Part shown: in pieces, positions 40,514 through 48,595 of the stretch
Numbering within the stretch: the stretch's first letter is position 1
Layout: each line of letters opens with the position of its first letter
NCBI RefSeq assembly: GCF_014191605.1
Contig: NZ_JACHWU010000005.1
Location: 124,001-188,000, forward strand
DNA from: Prauserella isguenensis
GTDB lineage: Bacteria > Actinomycetota > Actinomycetes > Mycobacteriales > Pseudonocardiaceae
Length of the DNA stretch: 64,000 bases
Direction: 5' to 3'
Notes under the pieces: generated by a model
Databases searched by the model: none
Seen by the model: only the letters and a program-made list of their open reading frames with translations
Told to the model about the DNA's origin: nothing
Made by a program: the position numbers and the translations under genes

Positions 40514-41794
40514 CTACCTCGGCACTCGTTCCGTGGGCCACTCGACCGCGGGGACGTCGCCTGCGGTCGGCACGCGGAGGAACAGGCTGAACGTCGCCGG
40601 TGCGCGGGTGGACAGTTCGAGCCTGCCGCCGTCGGCCTCGGCCAGTGCCCGCGCCAGTGCGAGCCCCACACCCGTCGACCCGGCGCCGGAGAAACCGCGG
40701 TCGAACACGTGCGGCGCAAGCTCGTCCGGAACCCCGGACCCCCCGTCACTGACCTCCACGACGACCGTGCCGTCGGTGTCGCCGCGCCGGGCCGCAAGGG
40801 TGACGGTGCCCGCGCCGTGCCGCATCGCGTTGTCCAGCAGCACGCCGATGATCTCGCGGAGACGTGCGGGCGTGACGCGCACCATCAGCCCGTCGGCGAT
40901 CCGCAACCGCAGGGTGCGCCCCTCGGCTTTGAGCACGTCGCGCCACTCACCGCTGATCTCGGGCAGCATCTCGGTGAGCGACACCGGTTCGGTGCCGACC
41001 TCGCTGGCCGCGCGGGCCGCGGCGAGCAGTTCGTCGAGGGCGCCCGCGAGCCGGTCGGACTGCTCGAGCGCCGCGTGCGCCTCCTCGGCGACGTCCGGGT
41101 CCTGGTGCAGGCCGAGCGCCTCGAGCCGTAGCTGCAGCGCGGTGAGCCTGCTGCGCAACTGGTGCGAGACGTCGCCGACCAGCTGCCGTTCCCGCTGCAC
41201 CAGCTGCGCCAGCGCCGTACCCGACGAGTCGAGCGCGTCGGCCACCATGTCCAGTTCCGCCACCTCGTAGCGCCTGCTGTCGGGACGGAAATCGCCCGCG
41301 CCGAGACGGGCCGCGCGGTCGGCCACGTGCCGCAGCGGGCGTGCGAGGCGGTTGGCGGTGACCGTGGCGACGAACGTGCCGATACCGACCGACAGCACCA
41401 CGACGAACACGACGGCGACCGCGACCTGGGTCTGCTGGGTCCGCATCTCGCCCGCGGGCTGGGTCATCACGATGTGGCCGCCCGCGATCGGCTGCTGTTC
41501 ACTGATCACGTCGTCGCCCGTCGACGGGCCCGCCTCCATGATCGCCGCGGAGCCGTGGTGCACGACCAGGTGCGCGTCCCGCGGCATCGCCGACCGAATG
41601 TGCCGCAGGTTCAGGTCGTGCCGGTTGGCGAGCTGGTTGTCGAGGGCCGCCGCGATCCGCTGCGCGCTGTTGGCCAGCTCCTCCCGGTGGAAGTTCTCCA
41701 CCAGCAGCACGCCGGTCACCCCGAGCGGCGCGCCCAACGCCACCCCGGTGACCAGCACAGCCAACAGAATCGCAAGGAGAATTCGCCGCCGCAT
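40514..41794 (-). CDS. Sensor histidine kinase, HAMP type
   Basis: A 426-residue kinase. One membrane helix at 5-30, a sensor loop to about residue 120, a second helix (VAVAVVFVVVLSVGIGTFVATV), HAMP (RLARPLRHVADRAARLGAGDF), HisKA with phospho-His in RQLVGDVSHQLRSRLTALQLRLE, and an ATPase domain (N box VLLDNAMRHGAG, G1 VSDGGSGVP, GFSGAGSTGVGLALA). It starts 66 bases after the cognate regulator's stop and is the second gene of that operon. Sensed signal is unknown. Confidence 0.94.
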   Translation of the reverse strand: MRRRILLAILLAVLVTGVALGAPLGVTGVLLVENFHREELANSAQRIAAALDNQLANRHDLNLRHIRSAMPRDAHLVVHHGSAAIMEAGPSTGDDVISEQQPIAGGHIVMTQPAGEMRTQQTQVAVAVVFVVVLSVGIGTFVATVTANRLARPLRHVADRAARLGAGDFRPDSRRYEVAELDMVADALDSSGTALAQLVQRERQLVGDVSHQLRSRLTALQLRLEALGLHQDPDVAEEAHAALEQSDRLAGALDELLAAARAASEVGTEPVSLTEMLPEISGEWRDVLKAEGRTLRLRIADGLMVRVTPARLREIIGVLLDNAMRHGAGTVTLAARRGDTDGTVVVEVSDGGSGVPDELAPHVFDRGFSGAGSTGVGLALARALAEADGGRLELSTRAPATFSLFLRVPTAGDVPAVEWPTERVPR

Positions 41795-41859
41795 ACGCCG
41801 TCTGTGTCCCTACCCGCTCGTGCCCGGCCGCGCACGTCCCGACCGTCCGGTGCCCGTCG

Positions 41860-42555
41860 TCATTCGACGTTGAACCGGAACCCGACCCCGCGCACCGTCG
41901 CGATGTGTTCCTCGTTCGACTTCCGCGGATCCCTGCCCGCCGCGACCGCGAGTTTCCTGCGCAACCACGACATGTGCATGTCGAGCGTCTTCGACGTCTT
42001 GAGCGCTTCGGTGTCCAGGTCGTTCCACACCTCGGCGAGGATCTCCTCGCGGCTCACGACCTGCCCCGCCCTGCTCATCAGCACCCGCAGCAGCTCGAAC
42101 TCCTTGTTGGCGAGCTGCACCTCCTCGCCTTCGACGGTCACCAGCCGCGCGGCGACGTCCATACGCACGCCGCCGACGTCGAGTGCCCCCGGCGACCGCC
42201 TGCGCAGCAGGGCCCGGATCCGCGCGAGCAGCTCGGCGAGGCGGAACGGCTTGGCGACGTAGTCGTCGGCGCCCGCGTCGAGGCCGACGACGAAGTCCAC
42301 CTCGTCGGTGCGGGCCGTCAGCATCAGCACCGGTGTCTGCGCGCCGGACGCCCGCAGCCTGCGGCACACTTCCAGCCCGTCCATCTCGGGCAGGCCGAGG
42401 TCGAGAACCAGCAGGTCGACGCGTTCGGAGGCCGTGGCTTCGAGCGCCGCCGAACCGTCCGTGACGGCGACGACCTCGTAACCCTCACGTTCCAGCGCGC
42501 GGGACAGCGGCTGCGCGATCGCGGGATCGTCTTCGGCGAGTAGGACCATGCTCAC
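41860..42555 (-). CDS. Response regulator, OmpR/PhoB type
   Basis: A 231-residue regulator. The receiver domain has LLAEDDPAI, phospho-accepting Asp in DLLVLDLGLPEMDG, LTARTDEVDFVVGLDAGADDYVAKPF. The winged helix has KEFELLRVLMSRAGQVVSREEILAEVW and LDMHMSWLRRKLA, with VRGVGFRF. GTG 42555 has AAGG upstream; ATG 42549 is an alternative. It is divergent from the phosphatase gene, 41 bases away, and precedes the kinase. Confidence 0.95.
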   Translation of the reverse strand: MSMVLLAEDDPAIAQPLSRALEREGYEVVAVTDGSAALEATASERVDLLVLDLGLPEMDGLEVCRRLRASGAQTPVLMLTARTDEVDFVVGLDAGADDYVAKPFRLAELLARIRALLRRRSPGALDVGGVRMDVAARLVTVEGEEVQLANKEFELLRVLMSRAGQVVSREEILAEVWNDLDTEALKTSKTLDMHMSWLRRKLAVAAGRDPRKSNEEHIATVRGVGFRFNVE

Positions 42556-42596
42556 CTGGCCAACCTTACGGCGGGGGCACGTGGAACCATCGTGAT

Positions 42597-43382
42597 GTGT
42601 CCCGTTACTCCGACGATGCAGCGCTGGCGGCCGAACTCGCCGACGCGGCCGACGCCATCACGATGGAACGTTTCCGCACCCAGAACCTGGAGGTGACGGC
42701 CAAACCCGACCGTACGCCCGTGACCGATGCCGACACCGACGTCGAGGACGCCATTCGCGGCATCCTCGCCGACCGGCGCCCGGGCGACGGCGTGGCGGGT
42801 GAGGAGCGCGGCGGGTCGATCGCCGCGCCCGGCCGCGTGTGGGTTCTCGACCCGATCGACGGCACGAAGAACTTCCTGCGCGGCGTGCCGATCTGGGCGA
42901 CGCTGATCGCGCTCCTGGACGGCGGTGTTCCGGTCGTCGGCATGATCACGGCTCCGCTGCTGGGCCGGCGTTGGTGGGCGAGCCAGGGCGGCGGCGCGTG
43001 GCTGCGGGACTCGGCCGGTGAGCGCCAGCTGGCCGTGTCGCGGGTGCCTCAGCTCGCCGACGCCTACGTGTCCACAACGGACCTGAACAGCTGGGCAGAG
43101 CACCGCACCCAGGAGGCCTACCTGTCGCTGACCAGGGCGTGCTGGGAGACCCGCGCGTTCGGCGATTTCTGGCAGCACTGCCTCGTCGCCGAGGGCGCGC
43201 TGGAGGTCGCGGCCGAACCCGTGGTGAACCCGTGGGACGTCGCGGCCGCACAGGTACTCGTCACCGAGGCGGGCGGACGATTCACCGACCTCGACGGTGC
43301 GGCCCGGTTCGACCGCGGCTCCGCCCTGTCGACCAACGGCCTGGTCCACGACGCCGCGCTGGCCCACCTCCGCCGTCGCTGA
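42597..43382 (+). CDS. Inositol monophosphatase family enzyme (histidinol-phosphatase-like)
   Basis: A 261-residue Mg-dependent phosphatase. It has VTDADTDVEDAIR, GVAGEERGG, WVLDPIDGTKNFLRGVPIWATLIAL (metal and substrate motifs) and NPWDVAAAQVLVTEAGGRFTDLDG. The DPIDGTKNFLRGVPIWATLIAL form is like actinobacterial HisN (histidinol-phosphate phosphatase) rather than SuhB, but this is not decisive. GTG 42597 lies just after the divergent regulator. Its 3' end shares a hairpin with the toxin operon. Confidence 0.88.
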   Translation: MSRYSDDAALAAELADAADAITMERFRTQNLEVTAKPDRTPVTDADTDVEDAIRGILADRRPGDGVAGEERGGSIAAPGRVWVLDPIDGTKNFLRGVPIWATLIALLDGGVPVVGMITAPLLGRRWWASQGGGAWLRDSAGERQLAVSRVPQLADAYVSTTDLNSWAEHRTQEAYLSLTRACWETRAFGDFWQHCLVAEGALEVAAEPVVNPWDVAAAQVLVTEAGGRFTDLDGAARFDRGSALSTNGLVHDAALAHLRRR

Positions 43383-43383
43383 C

Positions 43384-43447
43384 CCGCGTGTCCTGCATTC
43401 GCGCACGCCGCATGTTGCCGGAATCGGCGCGAGTGCAGGGCACGGGA
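43384..43447. terminator. Sister-form repeats, head to head, forming a bidirectional terminator
   Basis: CGTGTCCTGCATTCGCGC (from 43386) and GCGCGAGTGCAGGGCACGG (to 43445) are near-complementary (about 16 of 19) and flank a 22-base loop. They end the plus-strand phosphatase and the minus-strand toxin operon. The arms are single sister-form units of the 21-bp family. Confidence 0.65.
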
Positions 43448-43451
43448 GGGG

Positions 43452-43724
43452 TCAGGGAAGGACGCCGACCGCTCCCCTGGCGACCTGCGCCCAGGTCAGC
43501 CTGCCGAAAAGGTAGTGACACGCGACCTGTTCGTTGGTGAACCGCGCCCAGTCGTAGCGGTTGCCCTGCTCGCGCCAAAACACCTCCCACGCGGTGCCGC
43601 CCGCGTCGTCGACGTTCTCCTCCCGGAGCACACACCAGGTGTTGTCGACCTCGGTGCCCAACGACACCACCTCCGGCGGCACGCCGACGGCCTCGAGCCA
43701 GCGCATGATCGACTCGGTGTTCAC
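43452..43724 (-). CDS. Small protein, candidate TNT immunity protein
   Basis: A 90-residue protein, acidic, with no signal peptide or membrane segment. It starts MNTESIMRWLEAVGVPPEVV, then the strand LREENVDDAGGTAWEVFWREQGNRYDWARFTNEQVACHYLFGRLTWAQVARG. I do not recognise a named family. The ATG at 43724 overlaps the stop of the TNT-domain protein (ATGA). Small size and tight coupling downstream of a toxin domain are typical of immunity proteins. It shows no obvious resemblance in size to the known TNT immunity factor IFT of M. tuberculosis (about 180 residues), so it may be a different type. Confidence 0.65.
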   Translation of the reverse strand: MNTESIMRWLEAVGVPPEVVSLGTEVDNTWCVLREENVDDAGGTAWEVFWREQGNRYDWARFTNEQVACHYLFGRLTWAQVARGAVGVLP

Positions 43725-46700
43725 GGGGCGCTCTCCTTCGGGTTCCGCTCTGTGCCGGTGTCGACCGGGGCCTTCTCGTCACCGTCCGATTCGCCGGGTC
43801 CGTCGAGGACGGCGCTGACAACGGCGGCCTCACTCGACGTATCGGCTCGATTGTCCGAAGCATCCGGATAATCTGGACTGTCCGACGTGGCCGATGCGAC
43901 TGACCGCGGGGCGACCGGCTCGAACGTCGCATCGGCGAGGTAACCGAGGCTGACGAGCTCGGCGGCGCTGTACACGGCGCGATACCGGGCGCCGCCGCCG
44001 GGCTGTCCGAACCAGCCCGCCGACACGCCACGCCACATCGGTACATCCCGAAGCACGCGGTAGCGCCGGTAGCCCGCGTCGAGCTGGGACGGCGGCAGCG
44101 AGCGCTGCTCGAACGGCGTGCCGTCTGCGGAGAAGACCCGCCCGTGGGCGGTGCCGAACCGGTCCACCATCGTGCCGGCCGGCAACACCTCCGGCTCTCC
44201 GTCGGCGGAACAGCCTTCGGGGAGCTCGTCGGCCGGTGGCCACACGTACTCGGGCACCTCACCGGCAGCTGACGATCCGAGGGGCACGGATCCGAGGGAT
44301 TCGACGGCCGCGGCAGGGGCCTCCGCGGCGGAGACGGAGTCGTCGGCCACGGGATCGTCGGTGCCGTTCCGGTCGGTGTCGGTGCTGTCGGTGGCGGTGC
44401 TGTCGGTGGCGCGGGCGTCTCTGCCGTCGGCCTCGACCACGGTCACGTCCTCGGCGGTGCCGTCCTCGGCAGCTGCGCCGCCGTCGGTGGCGAGGAAGCG
44501 GGCGTCCCAGTCGCGTTCGTGCATCCCGCCGAGCGGGTCGTAGCCGTCGCGGACGGCCGTCGGCGGGCACGGCAGCACGGCGGAAGGTGGCGGCGCGGGT
44601 TGCCGGGCGCCCTGCCGCAGCAGGTCGATCGCCTGGTCCGGCTCGATGAGGTCGGAGTTCGGGTGGTCGTGCGGCTCGAACCTGGCCACCACGGGCGCGC
44701 CGTGCTCCGGCTCGGGCACGGGCAGTTGCCGGGCCGGACGGTCCGAGGCGACCGGCAGGTGCCCGATCGGGAACATGTGGACCAGGAACAGCGCGACGAC
44801 ACTCTCCCGCTCCTGCCGCGGGGACCCCAACGCGGGGGCCTGCGGCTGTGGAGCCTGTGCCTGCGATGCAGGTGGTGGTGGTGCCGCGTGCTGGTGCGCT
44901 CCCCCCGGCGCGGGGGCGTACGGCCCGGCGCCCGGAGCCGGTGGCGCGTTGCGCGCCTGAGGCGGCTGACCGGCCGGTGGCTGCGGCGGGTACTGCTGTC
45001 CCGCGGGAGGCCTGCCGTACGGATGTTGTCCCTGTCCCGGGTTCTGCTGTCCCGGGTTCTGCTGTCCCGAGTACTGCTGGCCGGGATACTGCTGGCCCGC
45101 GGGAGGCCGACCGTACGGGTTCTGCTGGCCGTACTGCCCCGGCTGAGCTGCGCCGCCGACCGGACCTGCCGCGGGGGGAACCGGTCCGCCCGGCGCGGCA
45201 CCACCCCCTGCGACGGGGCCGCCCGGGACGGCACCGCCGCCCGCCACGGGTCCGCCCACGGGAGGGCCCGCAGGTTGCGGTCCGAACCCGCCGGGTTGTC
45301 CACCGGCGGCAGGAGGGACCGCGCCCGCTTGGGGCGGCAGCGCCCCGGGCGCCGGCGGTCCGCTGAATCCGGACAGGCTCGTACCGGTCGGCGGTGTCGG
45401 CGCGTCGCCGCCGGACGCGGGCTGTCCCCACGGCGATCCGACCGGGATGCCTCCAGGCGGCGTCGGTGCGTCCGGCAGCACGATCGGCCCCGTACCCCCG
45501 GCACCGCCGCCGAACGGCGGCACCGGCTGGCCACTGGACACGGGCTCGCCACCAGGCAGCGCGTCACCCCCGGGCAGGGGCGGGCGGCCCAGGCCGAACG
45601 GCGGCGTGTCCTCGCCACCGGCTTCGCCGGGGAATCCGGGGCCGCCGGGCAAGCCCGGACCGTCGGAGGCGCCGGGTCCTCCCGGACCACCGTGACCGGG
45701 TCCGTCCGGGCCGCCGAGCAGTTCCTCGACGCCGTCCAGCAGATCGCGGCCGGGTTCGGCCGTACCCGCACCGCCACCTCCGCCGCCGAGCACACCGCCG
45801 GGGCCACCGGGCGCGGCGCCGTCCCCCAGTACGTCCGAGGCGTCGCCGAGTGCACCGCCCGAACCGATCCCGGAGCCCTGGCCGAGTACGTCCTCCGCGG
45901 GCCCGAGCGGCGCCTGCGGACCCGAGGTGCCCGCTCCGCTCGGCGAGCCCTGTCCGCCTGGCGGGTCACCCTCGTCCCGGCCGGAGCCGAACAGGCCGGA
46001 CGCGTCCTCGAAGACCGAGTCCCCGAGACCACCGCCTCCGGGTCCACCACTCCCGAGGCCGGTGTTGCCACCACCGGGTTCGTCGAGCACCGACTCACCG
46101 GTGGCGGCGGTCGTCTCCGCCACGTCGGGCAGGCCGAGCGCGCCGAGCAGGCCACCACCACCGCCACCGCCGGAACCGGCGAGTGCACCCGCGTTGCCCG
46201 GACGGTCGGTGACCACGTCGGGGGCGACACCCGGGCCCGCCCCGTCCACACCGACCGTGTCGGCGAGGCCGCCGGTGATGGCGCGCATGTTGGCCGCCGT
46301 GCCCTGGATGACCGTGTCGACGCCGGCGAGCGCGGCCGGGTGGCCGGCGTCGGCCGCGGTGCCCGCCGCATCGCGCTGGACCGCGGCGTCGCGCAGTTTT
46401 CGCACCAGTTCGACCTTGGTGCGGCCGATCTGCTCGGCGGCCCGGTCGAGGCGGTCGGCGGCGTCGCCCGCGCCCTGCGCGGCCCTGGTGAGGCTGCCGC
46501 GTTCGGGGTCGATGAATCCCGACCACGTCTGCCGCGCGGCGTCGACGGCCTCACCACTCATCGAGCCGAGCGCCTGCCCCGCGACGGTGTCCGCGTCCCG
46601 CGCCAGCCCCTGCAGCTGCCCCGCGGCCTGCCGCCACGAGCGTGCCTGTTCGCGCATCGCGTCCTCGTCGGCCTGAGGCCACGAGACGCCGGCCTCGGCG

Positions 46701-46738
46701 GCGATGTCGGCGAGTTCCGCGGGCAGTTCGATCCCCAT
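43721..46738 (-). CDS. Type VII-secreted TNT-domain toxin (CpnT-like)
   Basis: A 1005-residue polymorphic toxin. Residues 1-170 are a WXG100-like helical domain (MGIELPAELADIAAEAGVSWPQADEDAMREQARSWRQAAGQL, WSG near 70). Residues about 180-630 are a Gly/Pro/Gln-rich linker with repeats (YPGQQYSGQQNPGQQNPGQG). Residues about 640-745 form a conserved block (VALFLVHMFPIGHLPVASDRPARQLP ... YDPLGGMHERDWDARFL). Residues about 830-940 are a TNT domain: LPAGTMVDRFGTAHGRVFSADGTPFEQRSLPP, YRRYRV, GWFGQPGGG, the NAD-glycohydrolase signature. An acidic tail of about 65 residues follows. Operon: YbaB-like, WXG, this, small protein. Confidence 0.9.
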   Translation of the reverse strand: MGIELPAELADIAAEAGVSWPQADEDAMREQARSWRQAAGQLQGLARDADTVAGQALGSMSGEAVDAARQTWSGFIDPERGSLTRAAQGAGDAADRLDRAAEQIGRTKVELVRKLRDAAVQRDAAGTAADAGHPAALAGVDTVIQGTAANMRAITGGLADTVGVDGAGPGVAPDVVTDRPGNAGALAGSGGGGGGGLLGALGLPDVAETTAATGESVLDEPGGGNTGLGSGGPGGGGLGDSVFEDASGLFGSGRDEGDPPGGQGSPSGAGTSGPQAPLGPAEDVLGQGSGIGSGGALGDASDVLGDGAAPGGPGGVLGGGGGGAGTAEPGRDLLDGVEELLGGPDGPGHGGPGGPGASDGPGLPGGPGFPGEAGGEDTPPFGLGRPPLPGGDALPGGEPVSSGQPVPPFGGGAGGTGPIVLPDAPTPPGGIPVGSPWGQPASGGDAPTPPTGTSLSGFSGPPAPGALPPQAGAVPPAAGGQPGGFGPQPAGPPVGGPVAGGGAVPGGPVAGGGAAPGGPVPPAAGPVGGAAQPGQYGQQNPYGRPPAGQQYPGQQYSGQQNPGQQNPGQGQHPYGRPPAGQQYPPQPPAGQPPQARNAPPAPGAGPYAPAPGGAHQHAAPPPPASQAQAPQPQAPALGSPRQERESVVALFLVHMFPIGHLPVASDRPARQLPVPEPEHGAPVVARFEPHDHPNSDLIEPDQAIDLLRQGARQPAPPPSAVLPCPPTAVRDGYDPLGGMHERDWDARFLATDGGAAAEDGTAEDVTVVEADGRDARATDSTATDSTDTDRNGTDDPVADDSVSAAEAPAAAVESLGSVPLGSSAAGEVPEYVWPPADELPEGCSADGEPEVLPAGTMVDRFGTAHGRVFSADGTPFEQRSLPPSQLDAGYRRYRVLRDVPMWRGVSAGWFGQPGGGARYRAVYSAAELVSLGYLADATFEPVAPRSVASATSDSPDYPDASDNRADTSSEAAVVSAVLDGPGESDGDEKAPVDTGTERNPKESAP

Positions 46739-46747
46739 GTCGCGGGC

Positions 46748-47077
46748 CTACCCTTCGCGCCCGGCGTCGGTGATGGCCTGCTGCGCCGACTCGTCGCCCG
46801 CCGTGTACGCCTCGGCCGCCCGCGACAGCGCCTGGCCCATGCCGACCAACCCGCCGGACAGTCCGTCGAGCACGCCCGCTGCCTCGTCGGCGGGCGCCCG
46901 GTGCCGCCCGTCGAACGCCTGCCCCACCTCGTCGTCGCCCCATGGTGACGACGCGACGGACTCGCGCAGCGCCCGGGCGATGTCGGCCGCGCGCCGGGTG
47001 AGTCCGTCGAACTCGGATGCGCGCTGCCCGAGCCGTTCGGCGTCGACCTCGAATCCGTGGTGTCCGGGACCCGTCAT
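46748..47077 (-). CDS. WXG100/ESX-type small secreted protein
   Basis: A 109-residue helical protein with GFEVDAERLGQRASEFDGLTRRAADIARALRESVASSPWGDDEVGQAF, the WG-D/DE-x-G-x-x-F motif of ESX-secreted helical-hairpin partners. It starts at ATG 47077, sharing 4 bases with the preceding stop, and is 9 bases upstream of the toxin gene. It probably pairs with the toxin's N-terminal helical domain for export by a type VII system. The secretion machinery itself is not in the window. Confidence 0.85.
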   Translation of the reverse strand: MTGPGHHGFEVDAERLGQRASEFDGLTRRAADIARALRESVASSPWGDDEVGQAFDGRHRAPADEAAGVLDGLSGGLVGMGQALSRAAEAYTAGDESAQQAITDAGREG

Positions 47078-47538
47078 CGCGATCGCTGCCATTCGGAGTC
47101 GTCGATCCAGTTGGCGTCCTCGAAGCTCTCGTCGTCACCGAAGTCGTCGGCGGCCGGAGCGCGTTCCCGGCCCACCGGGGTGATCTCGTCGGCCGTCAGG
47201 TCCGCCGTGCCGAGCAGCAGCGCCTGCGGATCGGTGTCCTGCGGCAGCGCAGGAGCGAGCACCTCGCTCGCGCCGGCGAATGCCTTCGCCGTCGCCGCGC
47301 CGGTGAGGCGAACGATCTGGGCGCCGAGTTCGGCGGGTCGGTACCGCTCGTAGGCGGCGTCGGCGATCGTCAGGCCGGTGAGCACGCCACGCCCGCCGAC
47401 GGTGGCCGTCACGAGGCCGTCGTCACTGCTCACCGACTCGCTGATGGCCGTGAGCTGCTGCTGCACATCCGCCAACTGTTCTCTGCTCCGCCGGTACTCG
47501 GCGAGTAGCTGCTCCACCTCGTCGCGATGGTCGGTCAC
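47074..47538 (-). CDS. YbaB/EbfC-family protein in type VII toxin operon
   Basis: A 154-residue protein. The first 110 residues match the YbaB/EbfC fold: a long helix (EVEQLLAEYRRSREQLADVQQQLTAI), strands VTATVGGRGVLTGLTI and then AELGAQIVRLTGAATAKAFA. Such proteins often head ESX-linked toxin operons and are called nucleoid- or chaperone-like there. The acidic tail DFGDDESFEDANWIDDSEW is extra. The GTG at 47538 (VTDHRDEV) starts the four-gene operon. About 105 bases separate it from the HMG-CoA lyase gene, with nothing else seen. Confidence 0.85.
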   Translation of the reverse strand: MTDHRDEVEQLLAEYRRSREQLADVQQQLTAISESVSSDDGLVTATVGGRGVLTGLTIADAAYERYRPAELGAQIVRLTGAATAKAFAGASEVLAPALPQDTDPQALLLGTADLTADEITPVGRERAPAADDFGDDESFEDANWIDDSEWQRSR

Positions 47539-47644
47539 GGCGCTCTCCCGACGTCGATCAGTGCGGCCGCATGCAGCCCCGGCTGGAGTTCAGACGTGGC
47601 GAAGCGGCTCGCGGTTCCCGGTGGCCCCGGAAAGGATGCCCGTG

Positions 47645-48595
47645 TCAGCCCGCGAGCGCGCGCACGACCCGCGACGGACTCGGCCTGCCGAGCCGTTGGG
47701 CCATCCACGTGCTCGTCGTGACCAACGCGTCGAGGTCGGCGCCGTGACGCACCCCGAGCCCGTCGAGCATCCACACGAGGTCCTCCGTGGCGAGGTTCCC
47801 GGTGGCCGACTCAGCATAGGGGCAGCCACCGAGGCCGCCCGCGGACGAGTCGACCGTGGCCACACCGCGGCGCAGCGCGGCGAGGGTGTTCGACAGCGCC
47901 TGCCCGTAGGTGTCGTGGAAGTGGACGGCGAGCGCGTCGACGCCGACTCCCGCGGCGGCGAACGCGTCGACGAGCCGGTCGACCTGTCCGGGCGTCGCGA
48001 CGCCGATGGTGTCGCCGAGGGACAGTTGCCCACAGCCGGCGTCGAGCAGACGCCGGCCCGCCGCGACGACCTGACCGGGGTCGACCACGCCCTCCCACGG
48101 GTCACCGAAGCACATCGACAGGTATCCGCGTACGGCCATGCCCTCGCCACGAGCACGCGCGATGACGGGCTCGAACATGGCGAACTGCTCGTCGTAGGTG
48201 GAGTTGAGGTTCCGCTTGGCGAACGACTCCGTGGCGCTGGCGAACACGGCGATGTCGGCGATCCCCGCATCGACGGCCCGGTCGAGGCCGCGTGCGTTGG
48301 GGACCAGCACCGGGTAGCGCGCGCCCGTCCTGCGGTCGAGCCGGGAGAGCAGTTCCTCGGCGTCGGCGAGCTGCGGGACCCACTTCGGGTGGACGAAACT
48401 CGTCGCCTCGAGGGTCGTCAGCCCGGCGTCGGCGAGCCGGTCGAGAAACTCGAGCTTGACGTCGACGGGCACGGTCGCCGCCTCGTTCTGCAGACCGTCC
48501 CGCGGGCCGACCTCCCAGATCGTCACCTCGGCGGGCAGCTCTCCCGAGCGAGGAAGGTGCTCGGGCAGTCCCACGTCTCGTGCGCCCACGGTCAC
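47645..48595 (-). CDS. Hydroxymethylglutaryl-CoA lyase
   Basis: A 316-residue TIM-barrel lyase. It has TIWEVGPRDGLQNEAATVP, EATSFVHPKWVPQLADAEE, VFASATESFAKRNLN, LSLGDTIGVATP, VHFHDTYGQAL and the signature GGLGGCPYAESATGNLATEDLVWML with the catalytic Cys. It splits HMG-CoA to acetoacetate and acetyl-CoA in leucine breakdown. It fits next to the acyl-CoA carboxylase genes. GTG 48595 overlaps the PH protein stop (GTGA); GTG 48598 is just before it. Confidence 0.93.
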   Translation of the reverse strand: MTVGARDVGLPEHLPRSGELPAEVTIWEVGPRDGLQNEAATVPVDVKLEFLDRLADAGLTTLEATSFVHPKWVPQLADAEELLSRLDRRTGARYPVLVPNARGLDRAVDAGIADIAVFASATESFAKRNLNSTYDEQFAMFEPVIARARGEGMAVRGYLSMCFGDPWEGVVDPGQVVAAGRRLLDAGCGQLSLGDTIGVATPGQVDRLVDAFAAAGVGVDALAVHFHDTYGQALSNTLAALRRGVATVDSSAGGLGGCPYAESATGNLATEDLVWMLDGLGVRHGADLDALVTTSTWMAQRLGRPSPSRVVRALAG

